A stretch of DNA of 64,000 nucleotides from Chloroflexota bacterium (lineage in GTDB: Bacteria; Chloroflexota; Dehalococcoidia; Lucifugimonadales; SAR202-VII-2). Positions 17,037 to 26,177 of the stretch are shown piece by piece. The stretch spans positions 1 through 64,000 of the forward strand of contig QEVV01000003.1 in assembly GCA_003228115.1 (NCBI GenBank), in the 5' to 3' direction. The notes beneath the pieces were generated by a model that was not told the DNA's origin, made no database searches, and worked only from the letters and a program-made list of their open reading frames with translations. Numbering within the stretch: the stretch's first letter is position 1; the number at the start of each line of letters is the position of its first letter. The position numbers and the translations under genes are program-made.

Positions 17037-17815
17037 TTACTCCAGTAATTACTCCAAGCGACAGCATCGTCGAGCTCAAAGGGGTCGACCTGACGCGGGA
17101 AGGAAACCGTGTCTTGGAAAAGGTGTCCTTCCGGGTCCATCGTGGCGACTGGGTTGGCATCATTGGCCCCAACGGGGCCGGCAAAACAACATTGCTTCGC
17201 GTGATCCTGGGGATGATCCGCCCCGAGGGTGGCAGCGTCAGCCTCTTTGACACGCCAATCCGGGAGTTTCGCCGCTGGCATCAAGTCGCCTACCTGCCAC
17301 AAAAGGTCACCAACTTTGATCCTAAGTTCCCGGTCACCGTCGAAGAGGTGGTCGCTATGGGCCGGGTACCACGGCTGTCTCTTTGGAAGCGCATGAGCAG
17401 GGCGGATTGGGACGCCGTAGAGCGGGCGCTGGACTTCACGAGCGTGGCGGACCTTCGGCGACGTCAAATGGGAACGCTTTCCGGTGGCCAGCAACAACGC
17501 GTTTTCATTGCCAGGGCGCTGGCCGCCGAGCCTGAGTTGCTCATGCTAGACGAGCCAACAGCGAGTGTGGACACGGGTGCGACGCTGGAGTTCTACGGCC
17601 TATTGCGTCGTCTAAACCAAGAGATGGGTATAACCATCCTGCATGTTTCACATGACGTCAGTGCGGTCATGGACTACTGCAACGCCCTCTGTTGCCTGAA
17701 CCGGGTGTGCTACTACGGGAGAGACCCGAAAGCGATGCTCGAAAGTGGGGAGTTCGCTCAAGTGCTCAGCGAGGTCTACGGGGAGCACGCCCGATTCGTG
17801 GTGCACCGTCATTAA
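17024..17815 (+). CDS. znuC: Zinc/manganese ABC transporter ATPase
   Basis: GPNGAGKTTLL, LSGGQQQRVFIARAL, LMLDEPTASVD. Confidence 0.9.
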   Translation: MQPLITPVITPSDSIVELKGVDLTREGNRVLEKVSFRVHRGDWVGIIGPNGAGKTTLLRVILGMIRPEGGSVSLFDTPIREFRRWHQVAYLPQKVTNFDPKFPVTVEEVVAMGRVPRLSLWKRMSRADWDAVERALDFTSVADLRRRQMGTLSGGQQQRVFIARALAAEPELLMLDEPTASVDTGATLEFYGLLRRLNQEMGITILHVSHDVSAVMDYCNALCCLNRVCYYGRDPKAMLESGEFAQVLSEVYGEHARFVVHRH

Positions 17816-17826
17816 GAAAGAAGAAC

Positions 17827-17901
17827 CTCACCGCGGAGCCCACGGAGATCGCGGAGGGCATAGAGAAATGAATATCCTACTCTCCGCGTTCTCCGCGGTG
17901 A
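17827..17901. repeat. Intergenic inverted repeat of the CACCGCGGAG...CTCCGCGGTG type
   Basis: TCACCGCGGAG (17827-17837) and CTCCGCGGTGA (17891-17901) with further GCGGAG/CTCCGC copies inside. Confidence 0.7.
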
Positions 17902-17933
17902 ATCTTTCCACAAGAGGCTCGTGAGGAAACGCA

Positions 17934-18746
17934 TTGCTTGAGCTACTGGGCTATGACTTCATGCAAAGGGCCATATTGGCAGGCGTAGCCGTGGCATCAG
18001 TTAGCGCCTTGATCGGTACGTTCCTCGTGCTGCGGCGCATATCTATGATTGGCGAAGGCCTGGCTCATACCGCACTGGGGGGTGTCGCTCTAGGGTTGTT
18101 CTTTGGAGTCTATCCTCTAGCCGTCGCCGTTCCCTTCACCGTAGCAGGCGCACTGGCCATGTACTTCCTGGGCAGCCGGGGCCGCCTCTATGGCGACACT
18201 GCGCTGGCCATTCTCTTCGCAGGGGGCCTCTCCCTCGGCGTCATCCTTCTCAGTCTGTCGGATGGCTTCAACACCGACCTATTCAGCTACCTCTTCGGGA
18301 GCATCCTGGCCGTCAATCCCCGCGACCTATACATCATGTTAGCGCTTGGTGGAGTCGTATCAGTCGTGGTGTTGGTGCTCTACCGCCCGCTGCTCTACAT
18401 CACTTTCGATGAGGAGTCGGCCAGGGCTTCCGGCATTCCGGTTGAGGCGCTCAATATCCTTCTGACGGCCCTCACCGCGCTGACGGTAGTGGTGGCCGTG
18501 CAACTGGTGGGGATATTGATGGTATCAGCGCTACTTGTTGTCCCGGTGGCCACAAGTCTTCAGGTGGCCCGCAGCTTCAGACAGACGCTTGGTCTAGCAG
18601 TCGTGACCGGGATCGTCTGTGTTCTCGGTGGCCTCATGGCCGCCTACTACCTTGACCTGGCTGCTGGCGGGTCCATTGTCATGGGCTCTGTGATCCTTTT
18701 CCTTTTGGTTACAGCGGGGCGCTACGCCGTAACCAAGATTCGCTAG
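17934..18746 (+). CDS. znuB: Zinc/manganese ABC transporter permease
   Basis: ABC-3 family: GTFLVLRRISMIGEGLAHTALGGVALG. Confidence 0.9.
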   Translation: MLELLGYDFMQRAILAGVAVASVSALIGTFLVLRRISMIGEGLAHTALGGVALGLFFGVYPLAVAVPFTVAGALAMYFLGSRGRLYGDTALAILFAGGLSLGVILLSLSDGFNTDLFSYLFGSILAVNPRDLYIMLALGGVVSVVVLVLYRPLLYITFDEESARASGIPVEALNILLTALTALTVVVAVQLVGILMVSALLVVPVATSLQVARSFRQTLGLAVVTGIVCVLGGLMAAYYLDLAAGGSIVMGSVILFLLVTAGRYAVTKIR

Positions 18747-18794
18747 AAAAGAGCCTTTGTTTGGCACGTCCCTGACAACGGAGCATAGCGCTAC

Positions 18795-20399
18795 CTAGTT
18801 GTGCCGACGCATGGGGAGCTCCTTGAGGAAGAAGCTGGCAATGAAGACAATGCCGATCGCGATGGCTGCGCCCAGATAGGCCGCCTGCGATCCGTTTGCC
18901 AGGGCCGTCCGCATGGTCTCCAAGACGGTTTCAACCACCCCCGCCCCACCAACCTGCTCGAGCGCTCCACTGATCCCGGCCAGCGTATTTTGATCGATTA
19001 AAGCCTGTGGGTCTGAGGGCAGAATGACTCCTGCCCGCTGCATGGCCTCTGCGGCCTCGCTTGGCAAGTCCGCCTTGAAGGACACCGTAAACCTGGAAAT
19101 GAGTAAGGTGCCCATGAGGGCCACCCCAATCGTGTTGCCGGTGGCACGGAGAAAAGCCGCTCCTGAGGTGACGACCCCAAGCATTTGCTGGGGAAAGGCG
19201 TTGTGCATGATGGCCATGAAAAGGGGGAATCCCATGCCCAGCCCAGCGCCAAGCACTGTGGTGTAAATGCCCGTCGTCCAGCCGCCAACGCCGACGGTCA
19301 TGCGAGACAGCAGGGCCAGCCCCAGCGTGCTAAGCCCCAAACATACGATGGCAAGCAGCTTGTACCGTCCCCACATGACAAGGAGCTGTCCAGCGGTCAA
19401 AGCACCAACGAAGGTAGCTACCATCATTGGAATCAAGACCAGGCCAGAACTGGTAGCGCTCTGGCCGAGGACGCCCTGCATGAAAAGCGGCAAATAGGCT
19501 ACCGCTCCCATGTAGCCCACCCCAAGCATGAAGAAGGCGGAGCCGCATATGACGAAAATGCTGTTGCGAAAGAGAGACAGCGGAAGGATGGGCTCCGGAA
19601 CCCTGGACTCCACCCAAACAAACAAGGCCAACATTACCCCGGAAAAGGCCATAAGCCCCACCACTTGGAGCGAGCCCCAGGGATACTCCACGCCTGCCAA
19701 GGAAAATCCGATGAGAAGCGGGACGACGGCGAGAAGCAGGACTGCTGCGCCGAGGTAGTCGATCGTGTGCTTGCGGTCAGGGTTGGCGAAGGATGGCATC
19801 ACGACCCAGGTAACCGCGAGTGCCACAATGCCTATCGGAATGTTGATATAGAAGACCCAGCGCCAGGACAGGTTGTCCGTCAGCACCCCGCCAATGAGCG
19901 GCCCTATGGTGTTGGCGATCATAAATGCACCCTGGTTCAGGGATCTCCACCTTGCGAGCTCGCGGGGTGGAAACAATTCACCAACGATGGCCATTGAGTT
20001 GGCCACCAAAGCGCCGGACCCCAGCCCCTGAACGGCGCGCCACAAAGCCATCTGCCAAATGTTCTGCGAGGTACCGGCCAGGGCCGATCCTACTAGCAAT
20101 ATTGCCATGCCCGCCATGAAGAAACGCTTGCGGCCATAGGTATCAGAAAGCTTCCCGAAGATGGGAAGGCCCGCCGCCGACGCGACCATAAAACTAGTGA
20201 ATATCCAGGAAAGGTGGTCCATCCCATCGAGGTCAGCAGCGATCTGGGGGAGCGCTGTACTCACCGAAGTGGAGTTCATGGCTGCCGCCATCATGCTCAG
20301 CAGAACCGCACTGTATATGACAGCCCTTCCGCGCCCTTCCGGCCTAACTTGTGGCGCCTGGTGGGTAATATCTGTGTTTTCGCCGGTCTGATCCGCCAA
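18795..20399 (-). CDS. MFS transporter, DHA2 (EmrB/QacA) family
   Basis: LPQIAADLDGMDHLSWIFTSFMVASAAGLPIFGKLSDTYGRKRFF; about 14 TM segments. Confidence 0.9.
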   Translation of the reverse strand: MADQTGENTDITHQAPQVRPEGRGRAVIYSAVLLSMMAAAMNSTSVSTALPQIAADLDGMDHLSWIFTSFMVASAAGLPIFGKLSDTYGRKRFFMAGMAILLVGSALAGTSQNIWQMALWRAVQGLGSGALVANSMAIVGELFPPRELARWRSLNQGAFMIANTIGPLIGGVLTDNLSWRWVFYINIPIGIVALAVTWVVMPSFANPDRKHTIDYLGAAVLLLAVVPLLIGFSLAGVEYPWGSLQVVGLMAFSGVMLALFVWVESRVPEPILPLSLFRNSIFVICGSAFFMLGVGYMGAVAYLPLFMQGVLGQSATSSGLVLIPMMVATFVGALTAGQLLVMWGRYKLLAIVCLGLSTLGLALLSRMTVGVGGWTTGIYTTVLGAGLGMGFPLFMAIMHNAFPQQMLGVVTSGAAFLRATGNTIGVALMGTLLISRFTVSFKADLPSEAAEAMQRAGVILPSDPQALIDQNTLAGISGALEQVGGAGVVETVLETMRTALANGSQAAYLGAAIAIGIVFIASFFLKELPMRRHN

Positions 20400-20492
20400 T
20401 TATCCCGCCCTTCAAAATGCCTCCCTAGGGTACAACATGCCACGGAGGCACGACTCTCTCCCCGCAGCGGCATACATTTAGCCTGGCCAAAA

Positions 20493-20522
20493 TTGACACC
20501 CCTTCTCGGGGTCGCCTATAAT
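20493..20522 (+). promoter_or_regulatory. Consensus sigma70 promoter of rpmH (TTGACA-N18-TATAAT)
   Basis: Perfect -35 and -10 hexamers 11 nt upstream of the rpmH ATG. Confidence 0.8.
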
Positions 20523-20532
20523 CTGGAAGGTT

Positions 20533-20670
20533 ATGAGTAAAAGAACGTATCAACCAAAGAAGCGCCGAAGGTTCCGTGTCCACGGCTTTCGACACCGTAT
20601 GTTGACGCCAGGTGGGCGGGCAGTGATTGCCCGGCGCCGCGCAAAGGGAAGGGCTGCGCTTACCGTCTAG
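20533..20670 (+). CDS. rpmH: Ribosomal protein L34 (below the ORF-track length cutoff)
   Basis: Translated by eye: [45 protein letters not shown]. Confidence 0.95.
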   Translation: MSKRTYQPKKRRRFRVHGFRHRMLTPGGRAVIARRRAKGRAALTV

Positions 20671-20680
20671 CGGCCGTCTC

Positions 20681-21037
20681 ATGGCTTTGGCCTCCCGTCT
20701 AACAAAACGAAGCCAATTCCTAGAGACTCGCCGGAAAGGCAGGTCGCGAGCCAACCCGCTTGTTGTCCTTCAAACGGTTCCCAACGGGCTTGAGCAAAGC
20801 CGCGTGGGATTTACAGTCGGGAAGTGGCTGGGAAACGCTGTTCATCGCAACAGAATCAAACGAAGGCTGAAGGAGATCGTGAGAATCTCCAGAGTCGAGG
20901 CAGGATGGGATCTCGTAATTATCGCCAGAAGGGATGCCTCGGCCGCCAGCTTCGAAGAGCTTCGCGAAGCAGTAGTCCAAGTTCTTGACAGGGCTAGACT
21001 ACTGGAACCGGCAGAACGTGTTGGGGAGGCTCCATAG
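20681..21037 (+). CDS. rnpA: Ribonuclease P protein component
   Basis: RVGFTVGKWLGNAVHRNRIKRRLKEIVR is the RnpA signature; downstream of rpmH. Confidence 0.95.
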   Translation: MALASRLTKRSQFLETRRKGRSRANPLVVLQTVPNGLEQSRVGFTVGKWLGNAVHRNRIKRRLKEIVRISRVEAGWDLVIIARRDASAASFEELREAVVQVLDRARLLEPAERVGEAP

Positions 21038-21246
21038 TGCGCTTCCTATTGCTGCGGGCCATCCGAGTCTACCAACTGGCAGTCTCGCCTTTCTTACTTG
21101 GCCGCTGCCGCTTCGAGCCTACGTGCTCTCACTACGCTCTCGAAGCAGTTGAACGCAAAGGGGCAGTTCGGGGCTCCTTGCTGGCACTGAGTCGCCTGTC
21201 CCGCTGTCGGCCGTTGGGTGGCCGCGGTTTTGACCCGGTGCCGTGA
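21037..21246 (+). CDS. yidD: Membrane protein insertion efficiency factor
   Basis: YQLAVSPFLLGRCRFEPTCSHYALEAVERKGAVRGSLLALSRLSRCRPLGGRGFDPVP. Confidence 0.95.
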   Translation: MRFLLLRAIRVYQLAVSPFLLGRCRFEPTCSHYALEAVERKGAVRGSLLALSRLSRCRPLGGRGFDPVP

Positions 21247-21342
21247 GGCCTGGGTTCACGGAAATGAAAAGGCCAATTGGCCGGCAGGGCTTCTGAACTC
21301 TGCTCAATGCAATAAGTCGTAAGGGTCATCAAGGAATATCGA

Positions 21343-22458
21343 TTGGAAGCTAGGAGCCCTCGGAAAAGAGTTCGTTCCCTTCCCTCTGTCCGTTTTCTGT
21401 TACCTCTTCTCCTCCTGCTGACGGTTGTGCTTAGTGCCTGCGTCGGCGGCCGGTTCGAAGCCAAGGGTTGGTCAGGCATTGCCCTCTCCGGCGATGACCT
21501 CGTAATCGGAGCCACTGACGGGTCCCTGCTTTCCCTCCGCGAGAACGGAGTTCGCCGCTGGAAGTTCCCCCAGGGAGAATCAGAGGAAGTAGCGGCCATT
21601 TACGCCAAACCCGCCATCAGTGATGGAAAGGCCTATGTCGGAGAGTACAACGGCTTCCTTTACGCCATTGACCTGGAGAGCGGCAACCTCCTCTGGAAGG
21701 CCGACGCCGGCGAAGCAGTCGTCGGGGGAGCGGTGGTGGCCAACGGCAAAGTTGTTGTCGGCACATCAGAGGGAAAACTCCTCGCCTATAACGCCAACCA
21801 AGGAGGGACTCCTCTCTGGGAGTTCCCGGCTGATGGAGAGGTCGGCAAGATTTGGTCGTCCCCTGTGATTCATGACGGCGTCATCTACTTCGGTGCGCTT
21901 GATCACAAGATGTATGCCGTTTCGCTGGAAACCGGTCTGGCCGTATGGAATCAACCCTTCGAAGCTGAAGGCGCGATAACAACAACGCCCCTAATAGCGG
22001 ATGGCAAGGTTTTCATAGGTTCCTTCGATAAGTTCTTCTACGCCCTTGACGCGTCGACCGGTCAAATGGTCTCTCAGTTGGAAGGCGCTGGCTGGTTTTG
22101 GGGTGGAGCCATAACCGACGGCAAATTCATTTACGCAGGCAATTTAGATGGCTATCTCTATGCATGGGACGGGAGAAGCATCGAAGCGCAGCGCAGGTTC
22201 TTTGCGGAGGGAGCCATAGTGGCCCCCCCGATCCTCGTTGGCGACGACTGGATTGCGGTGGCATCAGACAACGAACGAGTGCATGTCCTCGACAGAGAGA
22301 CCTTTGCTGAAGTGTGGACATTTGTAGTTGGGTCGAGGATCCGAGCAGGCATGGCATCCAACGGGGACCTGCTCTACGTCAGTTCCATCAAGAATGTGCT
22401 TACCGCCCTTGATGTTGGGGAACGGCGGCAACTCTGGAGCGAGCCTCTAAGGGACTAG
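21343..22458 (+). CDS. PQQ-binding-like beta-propeller (BamB-like) lipoprotein
   Basis: Lipobox VVLSAC; repeated 'GxLYAIDxxxGxxLWxxxxxG' propeller motifs. Confidence 0.8.
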   Translation: MEARSPRKRVRSLPSVRFLLPLLLLLTVVLSACVGGRFEAKGWSGIALSGDDLVIGATDGSLLSLRENGVRRWKFPQGESEEVAAIYAKPAISDGKAYVGEYNGFLYAIDLESGNLLWKADAGEAVVGGAVVANGKVVVGTSEGKLLAYNANQGGTPLWEFPADGEVGKIWSSPVIHDGVIYFGALDHKMYAVSLETGLAVWNQPFEAEGAITTTPLIADGKVFIGSFDKFFYALDASTGQMVSQLEGAGWFWGGAITDGKFIYAGNLDGYLYAWDGRSIEAQRRFFAEGAIVAPPILVGDDWIAVASDNERVHVLDRETFAEVWTFVVGSRIRAGMASNGDLLYVSSIKNVLTALDVGERRQLWSEPLRD

Positions 22459-22475
22459 GGAGACTAGGAAAGATT

Positions 22476-23390
22476 GTGGAAGCTGTAACCGACATATTCT
22501 GGGTCTTCTGGAACCAGGGCATTATGCGCCCCATGGTCAACCTGTTGTTGATCCTATACACCTATCTGTTCCAAAACTTCGGCCTGGCCATCATCGCGTT
22601 CACGGTCATTGTTCACTTCCTTACCCTGCCGCTTACGCTCCGTCAGATACGCCAAACCAAGGCAATGAGCGAAATCCAGCCTCGCATTCAAGACCTGCGC
22701 AAGCGCTACGGCCAAGACCGCCAGCGCATGTCGCAGGAAACCATGCGGCTTTACAAGGAATTCGGGGTCAGCCCTGTGGGGTGCCTGGGTCCCTTGATCA
22801 TTCAGATGCCCATCCTCCTCGGCATGTACCAGGCCCTCATCCGGGTGCTGCCGACCTCCCCAGAGCGCCTGATGGAGCTGGGCAACATGCTCTATCCGGG
22901 CGTCAACGTCATACACGGCGTAGTGCCGGTCAACGGTAGATTCCTATGGATGGACCTATCAGTGCCCGACAGTATCGGCATCCTTGCAATCCTCGTGGCT
23001 GGGTCCATGTGGCTCATGCAGAAGATGAGCACCACGCCATCAACCGACCCCGCGCAAGCCAAACAACAGCGGATGATGCTGTGGATGATGCCAGCGTTCT
23101 TTGCTATTTTGGCCTTTACGCTGCCCAGCGGCCTTTCCTTTTACATCTTCGTTTCAAACCTGTTCCGTCTAGTAACCCAATATTTCGTAGGTGGCCTGGG
23201 GTCACTGCGGGCCAGCAGTCAACCAATCCCAGCTGGGGTCGCCTCAGCCTTGAGCACCCCTTCGGCCGCCAAGGAGCAAGATTCCGATGGAGACACGCGA
23301 CAGCTTGGAAGTGGTAGCGAAGAGCGTCGAGGAAGCCACCGAAATCGGCCTAAAGGAACTCGACGCCGAACGAAACGAGGTAGAGGTTGA
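22476..23390 (+). CDS. yidC: Membrane protein insertase YidC/Oxa1
   Basis: 60KD_IMP motifs: FGLAIIAFTVIVHFLTLPLTLRQIRQTKAMSEIQPRIQDLRKRYGQDRQRMSQETMRLYKEFGVSPVGCLGPLIIQMPILLGMYQAL. Confidence 0.95.
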   Translation: MEAVTDIFWVFWNQGIMRPMVNLLLILYTYLFQNFGLAIIAFTVIVHFLTLPLTLRQIRQTKAMSEIQPRIQDLRKRYGQDRQRMSQETMRLYKEFGVSPVGCLGPLIIQMPILLGMYQALIRVLPTSPERLMELGNMLYPGVNVIHGVVPVNGRFLWMDLSVPDSIGILAILVAGSMWLMQKMSTTPSTDPAQAKQQRMMLWMMPAFFAILAFTLPSGLSFYIFVSNLFRLVTQYFVGGLGSLRASSQPIPAGVASALSTPSAAKEQDSDGDTRQLGSGSEERRGSHRNRPKGTRRRTKRGRG

Positions 23391-23988
23391 GGTTCTTAGC
23401 CGTGGTCGCCCAGGCTTCCTTGGCTTCGGTTCTGATCCTGCCCGCGTTCGAGTAAGCCGTCTTGGAAGCTCCGTCGCTGCTGCTCGAGCAACAATGCGCG
23501 AAGACGAAGAAGGCAGTGACGCCGTCGACGACGCTGAAGTTACCTCCGTTGGACAATCCATCGTCAATGAACTGCTGAAGCACATGAAGGTGACCGCCCA
23601 GGTCTATCTGCAAGACGCTCCTGAGGGTCCTGTCCTTGAGATTGAGGGAGAGGACTCGGGATTGCTCATCGGCAGGCGGGGAGAAACCCTTCAGTCCTTG
23701 GAATACCTGGTCAACTTCCTCCTCAGCCGCCGCCTCGAACGGCGAGCCAGGATTCAAATCGATGTTGAGGGGTACAAAGAGAGACGGTATCGCTCCCTCC
23801 GTCAAATCGCTCAGCGAACAGCTGAGCGCGTGAGCCGCAGTGGCCGACCCCAAGGGTTGAACCCGATGACGCCCGCAGAACGGCGCGTGGTGCACATGGC
23901 GCTTGCCAACAACGCCCGCGTTACGACCGAGAGCGTGGGAGAGGGCCCTGACCGCAAAGTGATCGTCAACCCTAGGGGCCGGGACTAA
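23287..23988 (+). CDS. khpB: RNA-binding protein KhpB/Jag (Jag-N, KH, R3H)
   Basis: VEEATEIGLKELDAERNEVEVEVLSRGRPGFLGFG; GLLIGRRGETLQSLEYLVN; NPMTPAERRVVHMALANN. Confidence 0.95.
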   Translation: METRDSLEVVAKSVEEATEIGLKELDAERNEVEVEVLSRGRPGFLGFGSDPARVRVSRLGSSVAAARATMREDEEGSDAVDDAEVTSVGQSIVNELLKHMKVTAQVYLQDAPEGPVLEIEGEDSGLLIGRRGETLQSLEYLVNFLLSRRLERRARIQIDVEGYKERRYRSLRQIAQRTAERVSRSGRPQGLNPMTPAERRVVHMALANNARVTTESVGEGPDRKVIVNPRGRD

Positions 23989-24015
23989 ACAGCCCCGCTT
24001 GCTGAGGAAACGAAG

Positions 24016-24055
24016 AGAGGGCAGCCCTGGAAGCAGTGGCTGCCCTCTTCTTTTT
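24016..24055 (+). terminator. Rho-independent terminator after khpB
   Basis: AGAGGGCAGCC-11 nt-GGCTGCCCTCT followed by TCTTTTTG. Confidence 0.85.
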
Positions 24056-24163
24056 GCAGGATGGTAAATGAAATAACGCCGCAGCCCAGCGTAGAGGCCC
24101 CTTCCGAGCCACCTGGCTGAAGGAACCGCAATCACGCGTTGTCCTGCGCTACTAGGCCGCTGG

Positions 24164-25105
24164 CTAGCCTCTATAGAGCAGCAGTACCGCCACCGACGCC
24201 ACTACCCACAGAAGGATGGCCGCCTGCAAAGGACGATCCGCCAGCAGTATCTCTTCCGGGCTCTCTCCCAAGTTAAGGCTATGGATGAGAAAGAGGTATC
24301 GAAAGAGGCCATAGCCCACGAAGGGCACGGTTAGCAGCATCGAGTTGTTCTCGGGAAGCCCTTCGGCGGTAACGGTGTAGAGCGTATACGCCACAAGCGT
24401 AGCCGTTGCCACGATAGTGATGAGTTGATCCAGCAGCGGAATGGTGTACTGAGACAGCGATGAGCGGGTTCCCGTGCTTCGACCGCCCAGTAGAGACATC
24501 TCATTGCGCCGTTTGCCGAAGCCAATGAATAGCGAGGCTAGGGCGGTGCAGGCGTAGAGCCAAGGCGAAATTGGGACGTCAATAACCACCGCACCGGCGA
24601 TGGCTCGCAACAAGAACCCGGCGCCAAGGCCCATAACATCCAAAATAACGAGGTGTTTCAGCCAGGAAGAATATGCAACCTGCAGAAGAACATAGACTAC
24701 CGCCACTACACCGAGCTCTAGCGAGAGAGCAAAGCCACCAACCAGGCCACCACCAACCAGGATTACAGCTACCGCCACACCGGCTGGCACCGATAGCGCA
24801 CCCGAAGCCAACGGGCGAAAGCGCTTGCGAGGATGCAGGCGGTCACGGTTTAGGTCGGCGAGATCATTCAGAAGATAGGTGGCCCCGGCTAGGGCGCTGA
24901 AAACGACGAAGGCACCAGTGGCCCGCGCCAAAAGAACTCCAGCATCACCCGGCTGGTCGAAGGTCCACTGGTCATTGAGTGTGAAGAAAAAGGCAGCGTA
25001 GACGAGTAGGTTCTTGGGCCATTGCTTGGGGCGTATGGACCGTAGCAGCAGCCTCGCGAGGGTCAGCGGGCCAGTATGATCAGGGGCTTGTTGCGTCTCA
25101 TCCAT
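24164..25105 (-). CDS. UbiA-family prenyltransferase (decaprenyl-phosphate phosphoribosyltransferase-like)
   Basis: LLRSIRPKQWPKNLLVYAAFFF...ATYLLNDLADLNRDRLHPRKRFRPLASGAL. Confidence 0.85.
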   Translation of the reverse strand: MDETQQAPDHTGPLTLARLLLRSIRPKQWPKNLLVYAAFFFTLNDQWTFDQPGDAGVLLARATGAFVVFSALAGATYLLNDLADLNRDRLHPRKRFRPLASGALSVPAGVAVAVILVGGGLVGGFALSLELGVVAVVYVLLQVAYSSWLKHLVILDVMGLGAGFLLRAIAGAVVIDVPISPWLYACTALASLFIGFGKRRNEMSLLGGRSTGTRSSLSQYTIPLLDQLITIVATATLVAYTLYTVTAEGLPENNSMLLTVPFVGYGLFRYLFLIHSLNLGESPEEILLADRPLQAAILLWVVASVAVLLLYRG

Positions 25106-25410
25106 ACAGGCATCTTAGAAACTCACGCCTGAGCCGTCAACGAACGTTGGCCACATAGGTCAGCAAACTCCTGAAACGCCGACCATCGTAAATGCCTCAC
25201 CTCCCCCGGTGCTCGCCACCACACCTAGTAGCAAGCGAGCTCTCCGTTCGCAGATGTGGGCCTATGCGGCGCCTCACACTTGCCGCTCTTTTTCCCTTTC
25301 GGTTTGGGGTTGACAAGCTATGAGGAGGTCTCTAAGGTAAGCAGGTCGTGCGGTAAGTGAGCCAACGCTTGCATGTTTTCGATGCTTGCGGGGCCCCTTC
25401 TTAAAAGCTT

Positions 25411-26022
25411 ATGAGAGTACTAAGAGAAAGAACAGTTGTCCGCCAGCATCAGATATTTGATGCCGTGCGGGATCTCATCATCAACCGTGGAATGGAAGCG
25501 GTGACGATCAACTCCATTGCCGACGCAGTGGGGCTGACCGAGGGCGCCATCTATCGGCACTTTTCCAGCAAACAACAGATTCTATCGCTGCTCATTGAAG
25601 ATACCGAGCGATCGCTTCTGGACACTCTTGAGAAAGCCCAGGTGGTTGGCGAATCAGCCCTGGAAAACCTGAAGCATATCCTCGACTCGCTCTTTTCCGA
25701 AAAGCACGGCAGCCAGGCAATCACGTTCGTGATCATGACTGAAGCAATGGGCTTCAATGGCATCGGCCTGAGCGACCGTGTACTTGAACTGATGACTCGG
25801 TTCCTGGAAAGCATCAAGCGAGTACTGAGGCAAGGAACAGAGGATGGAACGCTCCACCCTGAATTGGACTTGGACGCTGGCGCTACCGCCTTCCTGGGAT
25901 TGGTACAGAGCCTGGCAACCCTGTGGGCGCTTAGCAGTTACTCGGCATCGGTAGGTGAGCGGAAAGACCCCATGTGGAGAGTCTTTACGGGGGGAGTGGC
26001 TCCCACGCCCCAAGTATCCTGA
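25411..26022 (+). CDS. TetR-family transcriptional regulator
   Basis: IFDAVRDLIINRGMEAVTINSIADAVGLTEGAIYRHFSSKQQILSLL. Confidence 0.9.
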   Translation: MRVLRERTVVRQHQIFDAVRDLIINRGMEAVTINSIADAVGLTEGAIYRHFSSKQQILSLLIEDTERSLLDTLEKAQVVGESALENLKHILDSLFSEKHGSQAITFVIMTEAMGFNGIGLSDRVLELMTRFLESIKRVLRQGTEDGTLHPELDLDAGATAFLGLVQSLATLWALSSYSASVGERKDPMWRVFTGGVAPTPQVS

Positions 26023-26177
26023 CACGGTTCTGACTGGTCGGCGCCTGTAGGCAGCCGACACCCCAAATCGCTGAAAAGCGGACCCTTGACGCCCCTTCCC
26101 GACGATATTCAGCACAGCCAGATGCAAATGTGAGTGAGGGCACACTTATTTAGGGGCAGGAAGAGAGGAGGATTGTT

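Noticed and set aside
19185-19997. 270-aa plus ORF opposite the MFS transporter
   Set aside because: Antisense shadow with biased composition; the MFS reading is convincing.
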